Shown here piece by piece: positions 17,293 to 26,114 of a stretch of DNA of 64,000 nt. Positions within the stretch are counted from its first letter, which is position 1. Every line of letters starts with the position of its first letter. This stretch comes from SABI01 sp963677695 (GTDB lineage Bacteria > Spirochaetota > Spirochaetia > Sphaerochaetales > Sphaerochaetaceae). The translations under genes were made by a program, and so were the position numbers. Below the pieces are notes generated by a model. The model was not told the DNA's origin. It worked only from the letters and a program-made list of their open reading frames with translations, and searched no databases. The stretch covers positions 992,001 to 1,056,000 of the forward strand of contig CAXXUJ010000001.1 in NCBI GenBank assembly GCA_963677695.2, read 5' to 3'.

Positions 17293-18084
17293 TCAAGTAT
17301 GAGAGATGAAGTCAATCGCGAATTGTGAAGTAATTGCAGAAGCCGTTACAGCGGCGGTCTCTGTCCTCAGAATATTTGTCTGAAGGAGAACAGGCTGAGC
17401 TCCCTTGTCAAGGAGAAAGGTCACTTCCTCATCACTCAGGCCTCCCTCGGGTCCTATGAGAAGAGAGAGGGGGGAGGAGGAATCTTCACTGAGCAGTTCT
17501 TTGAGTGTGGAAAAGAGGGTAGGAGTCGAGCCGTCGAGTGACTGATGAAAGAAAAGGAGGCGGGAAGGGTCTTCGATTCTTGAAAAGAGCTCCTTCATCT
17601 CCACCGGTTCCCCGATACTCGTCAGGACCGGGGAGCCGCTCTGCTGGATCGCCTGCTCTGCCACCTTGCGGTAGCGTGAGGACTTTGCCTCCCAGTTCTT
17701 GCGTACATCCGAAACCGTGTACCTGCTCATCACGGGGGTGATGCTCGTGATACCGAGCTCGCTGCACTGCCGTATGATCTGTTCTATCTTCTTTCCTTTG
17801 CCCACACCCTGGAAGAGGTGAATGAGGGGAAAGGGGCCACGGAAGGAACTGAAGACGTCGGTCGTCTCCTCTGCTCCATCTTCCTGCTCGGCTGCTGAAA
17901 GGAGAACTGAATCCTTCGATACCGATTCTATGGTGAGAGTGTAGTAGGTTCCTCTTGTATCTCGTGCAGTGAGGGACATCCCCTGCTTCAGGCGCAGCAC
18001 ATTGATGAGGTAGTGACGGTCCTTCCCAGTGAGGGTGACCTCCTCTTCCCCCTTGAAAGAGGAGGGGAGGATGAAAATTCTCAC
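17293..18084 (-). CDS. rsmE: 16S rRNA (uracil-1498-N3)-methyltransferase
   Basis: RsmE methylates N3 of U1498 in 16S rRNA. The 263-residue protein has the PUA-like N-terminus (MRIFILPSSF, then GKDRHYLINVLRLKQGM) and the SPOUT knot at the C-terminus: LLIGPEGGLSDEEV near residue 208 and LQTNILRTETAAVTASA near 234, both hallmark motifs. The start is GTG at 18084, immediately after the stop of the S41 protease gene (TAAGTG), so the two are coupled. GGGAAG upstream acts as ribosome binding site. Confidence 0.94.
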   Translation of the reverse strand: MRIFILPSSFKGEEEVTLTGKDRHYLINVLRLKQGMSLTARDTRGTYYTLTIESVSKDSVLLSAAEQEDGAEETTDVFSSFRGPFPLIHLFQGVGKGKKIEQIIRQCSELGITSITPVMSRYTVSDVRKNWEAKSSRYRKVAEQAIQQSGSPVLTSIGEPVEMKELFSRIEDPSRLLFFHQSLDGSTPTLFSTLKELLSEDSSSPLSLLIGPEGGLSDEEVTFLLDKGAQPVLLQTNILRTETAAVTASAITSQFAIDFISHT

Positions 18085-19512
18085 TTACTTCCCTTCCCTG
18101 ATATATTCGACAGCCCGTTTCAGTACCGTATCGAAATCGACATCGGCAACCGGTCTCTCATCGAACGGAAGTTCCCCGAGATATTCTCTTCTGAGAACCA
18201 CGCGGAACACCTCGTCACTGATCGCAGTATCGGTCGGGACAATCTCATCAAGGAAGGCCTGGTAGTCCTCTTCACTTCCCGCAGGATGAGTTTCCACGAA
18301 GTCCGATGCTGCCCCTGAGTTTATGAATTCTATGTAGGCATCCATCTGTTCCTCTTCAACTACCGTTCCCTCCACTTCTATATCAACAGGAATTCCCACT
18401 TTGTGGATATCATCCCCGTTCGGTGTCTGGTACTGCGCCCAGGTAAGGGTGTAGTACCCGTCTCCGAAGGGAGAGACGATCTGTATCAGTCCCTTGCCGT
18501 AGGTCGTTGAACCGATAAGAGTGGCCCGTTTGTTATCTCTCAGTGCACCCGAGAGAATTTCTGAACTTGAGGCGCTTCCTCCGTTTACCAGAAGAACGAC
18601 CTGAAGGTCTTTTGGAACGACGGTCTGTTCACTTGCGACATAGACTCTCTGTCTCGTATCATCCTTCGCATGTGTTTGAACGATCTTTCCGTCATAGAGA
18701 ATCATATCGGCAATCCTGAGGGCTGAGTCGACGATACCGCCCGGGTTGTTCCTCAGGTCGATGATCAGTGAGGAGAGGCTGGTCAGGTCCATCTGAGAGA
18801 ACTCCTCTGCCACCTGTTCAGCAGTTGATTCGGTGAACTGGGTGATCTGGAGGTACCCGATATCGCTGTCAATGACATCTGACGATACGGTTGGAACCTG
18901 GACTGTCTGTCTGATGACATCCACTTCAAAGGTGGTGTTTCCTCTCAGGATCGTCAGGTGGACTGTTGTCCCCGGTTTTCCCTTGAGATTCTTTGAAGCC
19001 TCATCAGCTTCGAGATCATCAACCGGTTCCCCGTCGATATGACTTATCAGGTCTCCGGAAATCAAACCCGCCTGCTCCGCAGGTGAGCCGGGAAAGACGC
19101 TTGTGATCTTGATCATATAGGTCTCGGGGTCGGTGAAATCTCTGTACTCGAGATAGTTTTTCGAAATATATGAACCTATGCCGCTGTATTCGCCCGAGGT
19201 CTCCTCAGAGAAATCGGAGCTCTCTTTCGAGACGATATAGGCTGAATACTCATCCTTCAGTCCCTGAAAAAGACCTTTGGCCATCTCTTCATAGACATTC
19301 TTGTGATCGATATCAAAAAGGAAGTCCCGAGCCACGAGGCGATAGAGGAGTTCCAGTTTCTGCATGTTCTGAGCAATCTCATCACCAGAAGGATCTTCTG
19401 AGGAAGCTGAGGAGAAGAGAGTAGAGACGGTTTTTTCCGCTGTTCCGCCCGATATGATCATCTGGGGAACGAGAACCAGGATAAGACTCCATAGAATCAG
19501 TAACTTTTTCAT
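18085..19512 (-). CDS. C-terminal processing protease, S41 family
   Basis: A periplasmic serine protease of the CtpA/Prc type (475 residues from this start). It has a signal peptide or anchor (MKKLLILWSLILVLVPQMI), a helical N-terminal region, a PDZ domain (about residues 95-190, with ITSVFPGSPAEQAGLISGD) and the S41 core. The catalytic Ser lies in NGGSASSSEILSGAL and the Lys in TYGKGLIQ. It ends with a 100-residue extension. I prefer the ATG at 19512 because it begins the signal peptide, although GGGAG is only one base away; a GTG at 19566 would add 18 residues. It is divergent from lgt. Confidence 0.92.
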   Translation of the reverse strand: MKKLLILWSLILVLVPQMIISGGTAEKTVSTLFSSASSEDPSGDEIAQNMQKLELLYRLVARDFLFDIDHKNVYEEMAKGLFQGLKDEYSAYIVSKESSDFSEETSGEYSGIGSYISKNYLEYRDFTDPETYMIKITSVFPGSPAEQAGLISGDLISHIDGEPVDDLEADEASKNLKGKPGTTVHLTILRGNTTFEVDVIRQTVQVPTVSSDVIDSDIGYLQITQFTESTAEQVAEEFSQMDLTSLSSLIIDLRNNPGGIVDSALRIADMILYDGKIVQTHAKDDTRQRVYVASEQTVVPKDLQVVLLVNGGSASSSEILSGALRDNKRATLIGSTTYGKGLIQIVSPFGDGYYTLTWAQYQTPNGDDIHKVGIPVDIEVEGTVVEEEQMDAYIEFINSGAASDFVETHPAGSEEDYQAFLDEIVPTDTAISDEVFRVVLRREYLGELPFDERPVADVDFDTVLKRAVEYIREGK

Positions 19513-19593
19513 ACTCCCAATATACGGGAAAAGATAGGAATAGACTACCTCCTCTCTGTTGACCACCCATCCTTCTATTACTACACTTTCTTT

Positions 19594-20577
19594 ATGGTCA
19601 ACTTTATAGCTTTTCCTTCCTGGATATCACCTACGGTATTCCCGGGACTCCCCATCAGATGGTACTCTCTCATGTATCTGGTTGCATTTGCAGTGACCTA
19701 CGTTCTTGTGAGAAACCAGAATAAGCAGGGAAAGATAGATATCAGCAGCGATGATACCCTCACACTCTTTCTTTATGCGATTACCGGTCTCATTCTCGGT
19801 GCCCGTCTGTTCGCTACCCTCTTCTATGAGGGTACTCTGTATTACTGGACCCATCCCCATCTTATTTTCTGGCCCTTCAGGAACGGACAGTTCGTCGGTC
19901 TTCCGGGTCTGAGCTATCATGGAGGACTGCTCGGCGTTGTTATCGGTGTTGCACTTTTTTCCAAGAAGTACCGTTTCAATTACCTCCACCTCGGTGATAT
20001 CCTGGTCACAGCGATTCCCCTCGGGTACACCTTCGGACGGCTGGGGAATTTTATCAACGGAGAGCTGTGGGGAAAGGTTTCAACCCTTCCCTGGGCCATA
20101 CAGTTCCCCCTCGCACGACGTTTCCCCGACACCATAGAGTGGGTAAGAGATATGGCGGCCTCTCTCGGGATCGAGTACAGCTCGGGAGCACTGATCAATC
20201 TTCCCCGCCATCCTTCTCAGCTCTATGAAGCCCTATTCGAGGGCATTTTCCTGTTCCTTTTCATGTACTTCATCATTCAGCCGAGAAGGAAAAGGGATGG
20301 GTTTTCGGTTTCCTGGTATCTGATCGGGTACGGAACGGTCCGCTTTTTCATAGAGTACTTCAGGGAACCCGACAGGCAGCTCGGTTATATCATAGGAGAG
20401 GGACCGACCGAACGGTTCACCTCCCTCTTTCATATATCGATGGGGCAGATTCTCTGCTTCGTTATGATCGCTTCAGGCGTCATTCTTCTTTTCTTCACAC
20501 GATACCTTGATGAAAAGAAGAAGGCGGCAGCCGCAGCAGCAGCTGCACAGAAAAAAAGGAAAAAGAAGAAAAAATGA
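19594..20577 (+). CDS. lgt: Prolipoprotein diacylglyceryl transferase
   Basis: Lgt transfers diacylglycerol to the lipobox Cys of prolipoproteins in the inner membrane. The 327-residue protein has about seven membrane helices. Signatures are SYHGGLLGVVIGV (catalytic His region), GRLGNFINGELWGKV (the Lgt signature, around residue 150) and RHPSQLYEALFEG. The C-terminus carries an odd tail of about 22 residues, an Ala run followed by QKKRKKKKK. It starts a plus-strand unit and overlaps the following peptidase gene by 4 bases (ATGA). Lipoproteins such as the one at 40770 would be its substrates. Confidence 0.96.
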   Translation: MVNFIAFPSWISPTVFPGLPIRWYSLMYLVAFAVTYVLVRNQNKQGKIDISSDDTLTLFLYAITGLILGARLFATLFYEGTLYYWTHPHLIFWPFRNGQFVGLPGLSYHGGLLGVVIGVALFSKKYRFNYLHLGDILVTAIPLGYTFGRLGNFINGELWGKVSTLPWAIQFPLARRFPDTIEWVRDMAASLGIEYSSGALINLPRHPSQLYEALFEGIFLFLFMYFIIQPRRKRDGFSVSWYLIGYGTVRFFIEYFREPDRQLGYIIGEGPTERFTSLFHISMGQILCFVMIASGVILLFFTRYLDEKKKAAAAAAAAQKKRKKKKK

Positions 20578-22352
20578 GCAATGTAGATTCAAGAATCAGA
20601 TCAGTACAGACATACCTGAAAGAACATGATCTTTCAGCCCTCTATATCAGCGGAACTGATGTTCACCTCGGTGAGTATGTTCCCGAGCGCTACAGAACCC
20701 GTGAGTGGATAACCGGTTTCACCGGTTCGGCAGGGACGGTTATCGTCACAGCCGATGAATGTCACCTGTGGGTCGACAGCCGCTACTATATCCAGGGAGA
20801 ACTGCAGACGGCAGGCACCTCTGTGACTCTCCACCTTCAGGGAATGGACACAGTCCTTCCCCCCTTCGAATGGGTCGCTTCCAAGAGTATCGACACCCTT
20901 GCAGTCGACGGGACAACCCTGAGTGTGGATGACCTGAGAAACCTGGAGAAGAAGCTGACAGGATGCTCCACTCAAGTGGTTGTTGTCGATGATGTTCTTG
21001 ATCCCCTCTGGGAAGGAAGACCTGCATCTCCCTTTTCACAGATACGGGAGATCCCTGTTCAGATTGCAGGGAAGAAGAGGAAGGATAAGATAGCAGAGAT
21101 GAGAGAGCTGATGGCTGAAAAGGGGACAGATGCAATGGTCATCACGACCCTTGATGACATTGCGTGGGTGACGAATCTGAGGGGAAGGGATCTTCCCTAT
21201 ACCCCTGTCTTTTATTCCTATCTCATCATCACTTCAGATGAGGTCCTCCTGTTCACAGATTCAGATCGCTTTGATGAAGTTGTCCTCAAAAGTGTCTCTG
21301 AAGACCTTACCGTTCTCCCGTACGAATCATTCATGGAAAAGCTCTCTGATATAGCCGGGAAGAGCACGTGTGTCTATCTCGGCACAAGCCAGACAGCGGT
21401 GAACGTGTACGATGCAGTGAAGGAAAAAGCAGCGGTCTTTGAAGAAGCAATTCAGATATCGACCTATGAGAAGGCGAAGAAGAACCAGAGGGAGATAGAA
21501 GGCTTCCGCAGAGCGCACTATCTGGACGGCATTGCCCTGGTGAGATTCCTCTCCTACCTTGATCGAACAGAGGAAAAGCTGGATGAAATCACAGTCGCTC
21601 AGCGTCTTGAGGATTTCAGGAAGAAGAGCAACGAGTACCTCTTCCCCTCCTTCGCTCCCATAGCTGGATTCGGTCCACACGGAGCGATGGAGCACTACAG
21701 TGCGAGCCCCGAGAGTTCTTCTGTCCTTGAAGGGAACTCCCTTCTCGTTCTCGACACCGGCGGTCAGTACGTGAGCGGAACGACTGACGTGACCAGAACG
21801 ATCCTCTTCGGTGAGGCGACAGAGGAGATGAAACGGGATTACACCCTCGTCTTGAAGGGCAATATCGCCCTCTCCAAAGCCCGCTTCCCCAAAGGCACCT
21901 GCGGGTACCAGCTCGATATCCTCGCTCGTCAGTTCCTCTGGAACAGGGGGCTCACCTACCGTCACGGCACAGGGCACGGGGTAGGGTACGGGCTTTCAGT
22001 CCATGAAGGTCCCTTCAGGATAAGTCCCCACGCCATTGAGGTCCCACTCGAACCGGGTCATGTGATGAGTGACGAACCGGGTCTGTACAGGCGAGATCAG
22101 TACGGAATCAGGATAGAGACGCTGGTCACTGTGTTTGAAGAGGGTGTAACCGAGTTCGGTCCCTTCTATTCTTTTGAAGTGCTTACCCTCTGCCCCTATG
22201 AGCGTCGCCTGATAGAACCATCCCTCCTAAGCGACGAAGAGCTTGCACTCCTGAATGCCTACCACCAGTGGGTCTATGACGAGCTCTCCAGGTACCTTGA
22301 TGACAAGGAGACTCAGTGGCTGAGAGAGACCACTTTACCGATAGAGAAATAA
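20574..22352 (+). CDS. Xaa-Pro aminopeptidase, M24B family
   Basis: A 592-residue metallopeptidase that removes N-terminal residues before proline. It is the long form with two creatinase-type N-terminal domains (about 1-310) and a C-terminal pita-bread domain. Metal-binding motifs are visible: LLVLDTGGQYVSGTTDVTRT (two Asp), RHGTGHGVGYGLSVHEGP (His), SDEPGLYR (Glu) and YGIRIETLV (Glu). The final 60 residues match the C-terminal extension of APP1-like enzymes. The start overlaps the lgt stop by 4 bases. It is cytoplasmic, with no signal peptide. Confidence 0.93.
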   Translation: MSNVDSRIRSVQTYLKEHDLSALYISGTDVHLGEYVPERYRTREWITGFTGSAGTVIVTADECHLWVDSRYYIQGELQTAGTSVTLHLQGMDTVLPPFEWVASKSIDTLAVDGTTLSVDDLRNLEKKLTGCSTQVVVVDDVLDPLWEGRPASPFSQIREIPVQIAGKKRKDKIAEMRELMAEKGTDAMVITTLDDIAWVTNLRGRDLPYTPVFYSYLIITSDEVLLFTDSDRFDEVVLKSVSEDLTVLPYESFMEKLSDIAGKSTCVYLGTSQTAVNVYDAVKEKAAVFEEAIQISTYEKAKKNQREIEGFRRAHYLDGIALVRFLSYLDRTEEKLDEITVAQRLEDFRKKSNEYLFPSFAPIAGFGPHGAMEHYSASPESSSVLEGNSLLVLDTGGQYVSGTTDVTRTILFGEATEEMKRDYTLVLKGNIALSKARFPKGTCGYQLDILARQFLWNRGLTYRHGTGHGVGYGLSVHEGPFRISPHAIEVPLEPGHVMSDEPGLYRRDQYGIRIETLVTVFEEGVTEFGPFYSFEVLTLCPYERRLIEPSLLSDEELALLNAYHQWVYDELSRYLDDKETQWLRETTLPIEK

Positions 22353-22394
22353 TTGAGTATATTGAGAGAAATTAGATAAGAAAGGAGTTTCATC

Positions 22395-24041
22395 ATGGTA
22401 GAACCATTGAAGAAGAATAATAAGATATCGAGAAAGGGCCCGGTGGTTCTTGTCATCATGGACGGGGTCGGATTCGGAGCCTACAGTGACGGTGATGCAG
22501 TGAAGAACGCTCATACCGAAGCTCTTGATCAGTTCTATGCGACCTCCCCGTGGACTTCCCTCAAGGCACACGGCGAAGCCGTAGGTCTTCCCAGTGATGA
22601 TGACATGGGAAACAGCGAAGTAGGCCACAACGCCATTGGTTGCGGAAGAGTATTCGCCCAGGGAGCGAAACTTGTCTCTCAGAGCATTGCATCAGGTGAA
22701 ATGTTTGAGGGCGAGACCTGGGACAAGCTTATCGTGAATGCGAAAGGGCACGATTCCACCCTCCACTTTATCGGTCTTCTCAGCGACGGAAACGTCCACT
22801 CACATATCGATACCCTCAAGAAGATGGTGGAGAAAGCGAAGGAGACAGGGGTGAAGAAAGTGAGGATTCACGCTCTTCTTGACGGTCGTGATGTCGGTGA
22901 ATTGAGCGCTCTTGAGTACTTTGATCCCTTTGAAGAGTTCCTCTCCTCTCTTAATGATGCTTCCTTTGATGCAAGAATCGCAAGCGGCGGAGGCCGTATG
23001 GTGATCACCATGGACCGATACAACGCAAACTGGTCAATGGTTGAAAAAGGATGGAAGACTCACGTTCTCGGTGAAGAGAGAATGTTCCCTTCAGCGCACG
23101 AAGCTATCGAGACCCTGAGAAAGGAGACTGGAGCAATCGACCAGGATCTTCCTCCCTTTGTCATCGCAGAGGACGGCAAGCCTGTCGGACCGATCGTCGA
23201 TCATGACAGTGTCATTCTCTTCAATTTCCGAGGTGACCGTGCTCTCGAGATCACAAAGGCATTTGAAGCAGAAGAACTGAGCGAATTTGACAGGAAGAGA
23301 GTTCCGAAGGTTGAATATGCCGGCATGATGGAATATGACGGTGACCTCCATGTCCCCGCCCAGTACCTTGTTTCCCCTCCCTCGATCGACAGAACGATGG
23401 CTGAATACCTCTGTGCGAGCGGTGTGAAGCAGTACTCTATCAGTGAGACCCAGAAGTTCGGTCACGTCACCTACTTCTTCAACGGAAACAAGAGCGGCAA
23501 GTTTGATGACAAGCTTGAAACCTATGTAGAGATCCCCTCCGATATCGTTCCCTTCGAACAGCGTCCCTGGATGAAAACTGCAGAGATTACTGACGAAGTG
23601 ATCAAGGTTCTCAGAAGCGGTGAGTATGATCTTATCAAACTCAACTACCCCAACGGCGACATGGTCGGTCATACCGGAGTCTTTGAAGCGGTACTCTGTT
23701 CCATGGAGGCTATGGACCTGCAGCTCGGTCGTCTGAAGAAGGTGATCGATGAGGTGGGAGGAGTGCTTCTCCTTACCGCAGACCACGGGAATGCGGACGA
23801 TATGTTCGAGCATAATAAAAAGGGTGTACTGCAGGTGAAGGAGAACGGAACACCGCAGTCAAAGACTTCCCACTCTCTCAACCCTGTCCCGTTCATTCTC
23901 TATGACAGTGCATATCAGGGTGAATATGATCAGAAACTGAAAGAGGGCCTCGGTATCTCTTCGGTGACTGCGACAGTCATCAATCTCCTCGGGTACGATG
24001 CCCCTGAAGATTACGATGAGAGCATCATCACCCTCAAGTAG
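22395..24041 (+). CDS. gpmI: 2,3-bisphosphoglycerate-independent phosphoglycerate mutase
   Basis: GpmI interconverts 3- and 2-phosphoglycerate in glycolysis using Mn and a phosphoserine intermediate. The 548-residue protein shows the N-terminal metal motif VIMDGVGFGAYSDGDAV, the catalytic Ser in DDMGNSEVGHNAIG (about residue 76), the inserted phosphotransferase domain with HALLDGRDV, and the C-terminal motifs NYPNGDMVGHTG and TADHGNADDMFE. AAGGAG precedes the ATG. It follows the peptidase after 42 bases and converges with the membrane-protein unit 12 bases downstream. No terminator hairpin is evident in that short gap. Confidence 0.97.
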   Translation: MVEPLKKNNKISRKGPVVLVIMDGVGFGAYSDGDAVKNAHTEALDQFYATSPWTSLKAHGEAVGLPSDDDMGNSEVGHNAIGCGRVFAQGAKLVSQSIASGEMFEGETWDKLIVNAKGHDSTLHFIGLLSDGNVHSHIDTLKKMVEKAKETGVKKVRIHALLDGRDVGELSALEYFDPFEEFLSSLNDASFDARIASGGGRMVITMDRYNANWSMVEKGWKTHVLGEERMFPSAHEAIETLRKETGAIDQDLPPFVIAEDGKPVGPIVDHDSVILFNFRGDRALEITKAFEAEELSEFDRKRVPKVEYAGMMEYDGDLHVPAQYLVSPPSIDRTMAEYLCASGVKQYSISETQKFGHVTYFFNGNKSGKFDDKLETYVEIPSDIVPFEQRPWMKTAEITDEVIKVLRSGEYDLIKLNYPNGDMVGHTGVFEAVLCSMEAMDLQLGRLKKVIDEVGGVLLLTADHGNADDMFEHNKKGVLQVKENGTPQSKTSHSLNPVPFILYDSAYQGEYDQKLKEGLGISSVTATVINLLGYDAPEDYDESIITLK

Positions 24042-24053
24042 AAAGAACACTCA

Positions 24054-24833
24054 CTAAAGCAGATTGGACCTTCCGCGGTAGAAACCGAGGGAGGTCCCTA
24101 TTGTATAGAGGAGTGAACCTGCCAGAGCCTGGGCGGTGTTGGTTCCAAGTACGAAGAAACATACACCGAACAGGACAAAGGTTGTTCTCAGAGCCCTGAC
24201 CAGGACGAATCTTGATTTGTTTGAGAAATAGAGAGCCCAGTAGGTGATCAAGGTGATCACAGTCATAATTCCCATAATGAAAGGGACAGCCCTCGGCAGA
24301 TGAGCTCCCAGTAATCCGATATCGCTGGTCTGTGAGAATGGCGGGGTCAGAACTGAAACCCATATTGAAAGCAGAGGTATGAGTGCGTAAAACCGTTTAA
24401 TACGGGAACTGTTGATTCCCATCTGGAATACCCCTGTCACGATGAAGAAACTGAGAGCCATGAAGATCACGATCAGGTAGAGCTTTTCCACTATGACATA
24501 TTTCTGTTCCAGAAGCAGGAACGAGGAAATCAGCGGCAGGGTGAAGAAGGTCATGATCGTGAAGGTGATGGGGGATACCATTCTCTCTATCTCGTTTTTC
24601 GAGGTTGGAGGGAGACGAAGTGCTCCCAGCACTCCTAGTCCGCTCGCAATCACAAAGAGAAGGGAGGCTGGAGTATAGAGGGGATGGAAGGCAGAGAGAA
24701 TTCTTGTTGCGCTGCTTTCGATCGGCATCTGAACATAGATGCGGAACATCATATGCAGGTGCATCAGTGCCAGAGCACCGCAGAAAAGAGCATAGGCAAT
24801 GATTCCTGTTCTTCGTATCCGTTTCATCCTCAT
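24054..24833 (-). CDS. Unrecognised multi-pass membrane protein
   Basis: A 259-residue protein with about seven or eight predicted membrane helices and a basic N-terminus (MRMKRIRRTG). Hydrophobic stretches include IIAYALFCGALALMHLHMMF, LLFVIASGLGVLGALRL, FTIMTFFTLPLISSFLLL and TFVLFGVCFFVLGTNTA. I do not recognise a family and see no catalytic motif. Its ATG follows the stop of the symporter-like gene directly (TAGATG), so the two are cotranslated and probably work together, perhaps as a transporter and an accessory membrane subunit (inference). Confidence 0.6.
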   Translation of the reverse strand: MRMKRIRRTGIIAYALFCGALALMHLHMMFRIYVQMPIESSATRILSAFHPLYTPASLLFVIASGLGVLGALRLPPTSKNEIERMVSPITFTIMTFFTLPLISSFLLLEQKYVIVEKLYLIVIFMALSFFIVTGVFQMGINSSRIKRFYALIPLLSIWVSVLTPPFSQTSDIGLLGAHLPRAVPFIMGIMTVITLITYWALYFSNKSRFVLVRALRTTFVLFGVCFFVLGTNTAQALAGSLLYTIGTSLGFYRGRSNLL

Positions 24834-26072
24834 CTAGAGTGTTTGAGTGTACTCGGCAGGATCGTCTATGCTTATCGTGCGTGAAGTATATGCGGTTCCA
24901 AGCAATGCGATAACTGCATTGATCAGTGCAGAGAGTCCCTGTATGAATGGCAGCATGATGATGATTGCACCTGGAATGGTGAGTTCCGTATTCCCGATAC
25001 CCATATAGGCTGCAAGCATGATGAAGACTACCTCAGCTTTCACTACAAAGGAACTGACCAAGGAAATGAAGGCGGAGAAGAGTGAAAGAAGCAGGATGAT
25101 GGAGAAAGAGAGCTCCACCTGCGAAGATATCAGGATGATTGCCACCGTGCTTGAAGCGATCAGTGCGCTCCCTCCCTTTCCTATGATCGTATAAAGGGGC
25201 ACTGCAGTCCCTGTGACTCTTTTCTTTGTCCTGTTGTTCTGTTCTGAAAGAGCGATGATTGTCGGTGTGCTTTCGAGGGTGCTCTGGAAGAAAAAGCTCG
25301 AAAGGAGAGCTGCAAAGCCGCGGAAGATGATCTGGTACGGACTTCCCTTCCTGAACCCGGTATAGAGTGAGAAAAGAAGGGGAAGAATGCCGAAAACGAA
25401 GAGAAGAGTGAGACCGATATATACTCCTGCGAGGGGAAGTGCGCCGGCAAGGAGGGAGGTCATCTCTGTCATGGAGAAGAACTGCGCGCTGAGAACCATG
25501 ATGACAAAAGCATAGAGGAGGGAAACGAATTTGCTCAGTCGGAGTGTTGCCTCTGAAAATGAGTTCGTGACCACATACGCGGGTCGGATCGCTTCGTAGT
25601 TCGGTTTGATCGAGTAGCCTGCTATGATCGCGAGGACGATGACGGGAAGAAGGTGTGTCGGTGTCAAGATAAGCTGACTGAAAGCGTTGTCACTCACAGC
25701 GAGTGACTTGATCGATTCAAAGGTCGGCTTCGTGATATGAAACCCTTCCGCAGCAGCGGTAGGCAGCAGGATGAGCGACTGGGGTATGACGCGCACAATA
25801 AGAGTTGCAAGGAATGTCAGGATAAGCGTGGTGGACAGGGCCCATAAGAACGTTGAAAGATAGAGGATCGAGGCGTTCTTATGGCGCAGCAGCGAGGCGC
25901 TTCCTGCAGTGTAGAGAATAAGCACGACAGGGAAGAGGATGAACAGAGAGATCTCCTTCATCAATGGTACGAGAACCTGAAGTACAGCCTGATACGATGC
26001 CAATGATCCTAAAAGTAGAGATGATGCGAGACCGAGCAGAACTGCTCCTACATACAGTATCCATGTTTTCAT
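24834..26072 (-). CDS. Dicarboxylate/amino acid:cation symporter-like protein
   Basis: A 412-residue membrane protein with about nine or ten hydrophobic segments. The general pattern resembles sodium:dicarboxylate (DAACS/SDF) symporters: LTPTHLLPVIVLAIIAGYSI in the middle, LLSSFFFQSTLESTPTIIAL, where classical members have a Ser-rich hairpin, and a later conserved helix pair (PLYTIIGKGGSALIASSTVAI). It lacks an obvious copy of the usual NMDGT motif, so substrate and coupling ion cannot be named. It is the first gene of a two-gene minus-strand unit and is followed without gap by a second membrane protein. Confidence 0.62.
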   Translation of the reverse strand: MKTWILYVGAVLLGLASSLLLGSLASYQAVLQVLVPLMKEISLFILFPVVLILYTAGSASLLRHKNASILYLSTFLWALSTTLILTFLATLIVRVIPQSLILLPTAAAEGFHITKPTFESIKSLAVSDNAFSQLILTPTHLLPVIVLAIIAGYSIKPNYEAIRPAYVVTNSFSEATLRLSKFVSLLYAFVIMVLSAQFFSMTEMTSLLAGALPLAGVYIGLTLLFVFGILPLLFSLYTGFRKGSPYQIIFRGFAALLSSFFFQSTLESTPTIIALSEQNNRTKKRVTGTAVPLYTIIGKGGSALIASSTVAIILISSQVELSFSIILLLSLFSAFISLVSSFVVKAEVVFIMLAAYMGIGNTELTIPGAIIIMLPFIQGLSALINAVIALLGTAYTSRTISIDDPAEYTQTL

Positions 26073-26114
26073 GTTTTCACCCTATCTTATACCTTGTATT
26101 AAGTCAATGAATCC

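Noticed and set aside
23091..23813. A 240-codon open frame opposite gpmI
   Set aside because: Antisense shadow; gpmI motifs cover the same bases.
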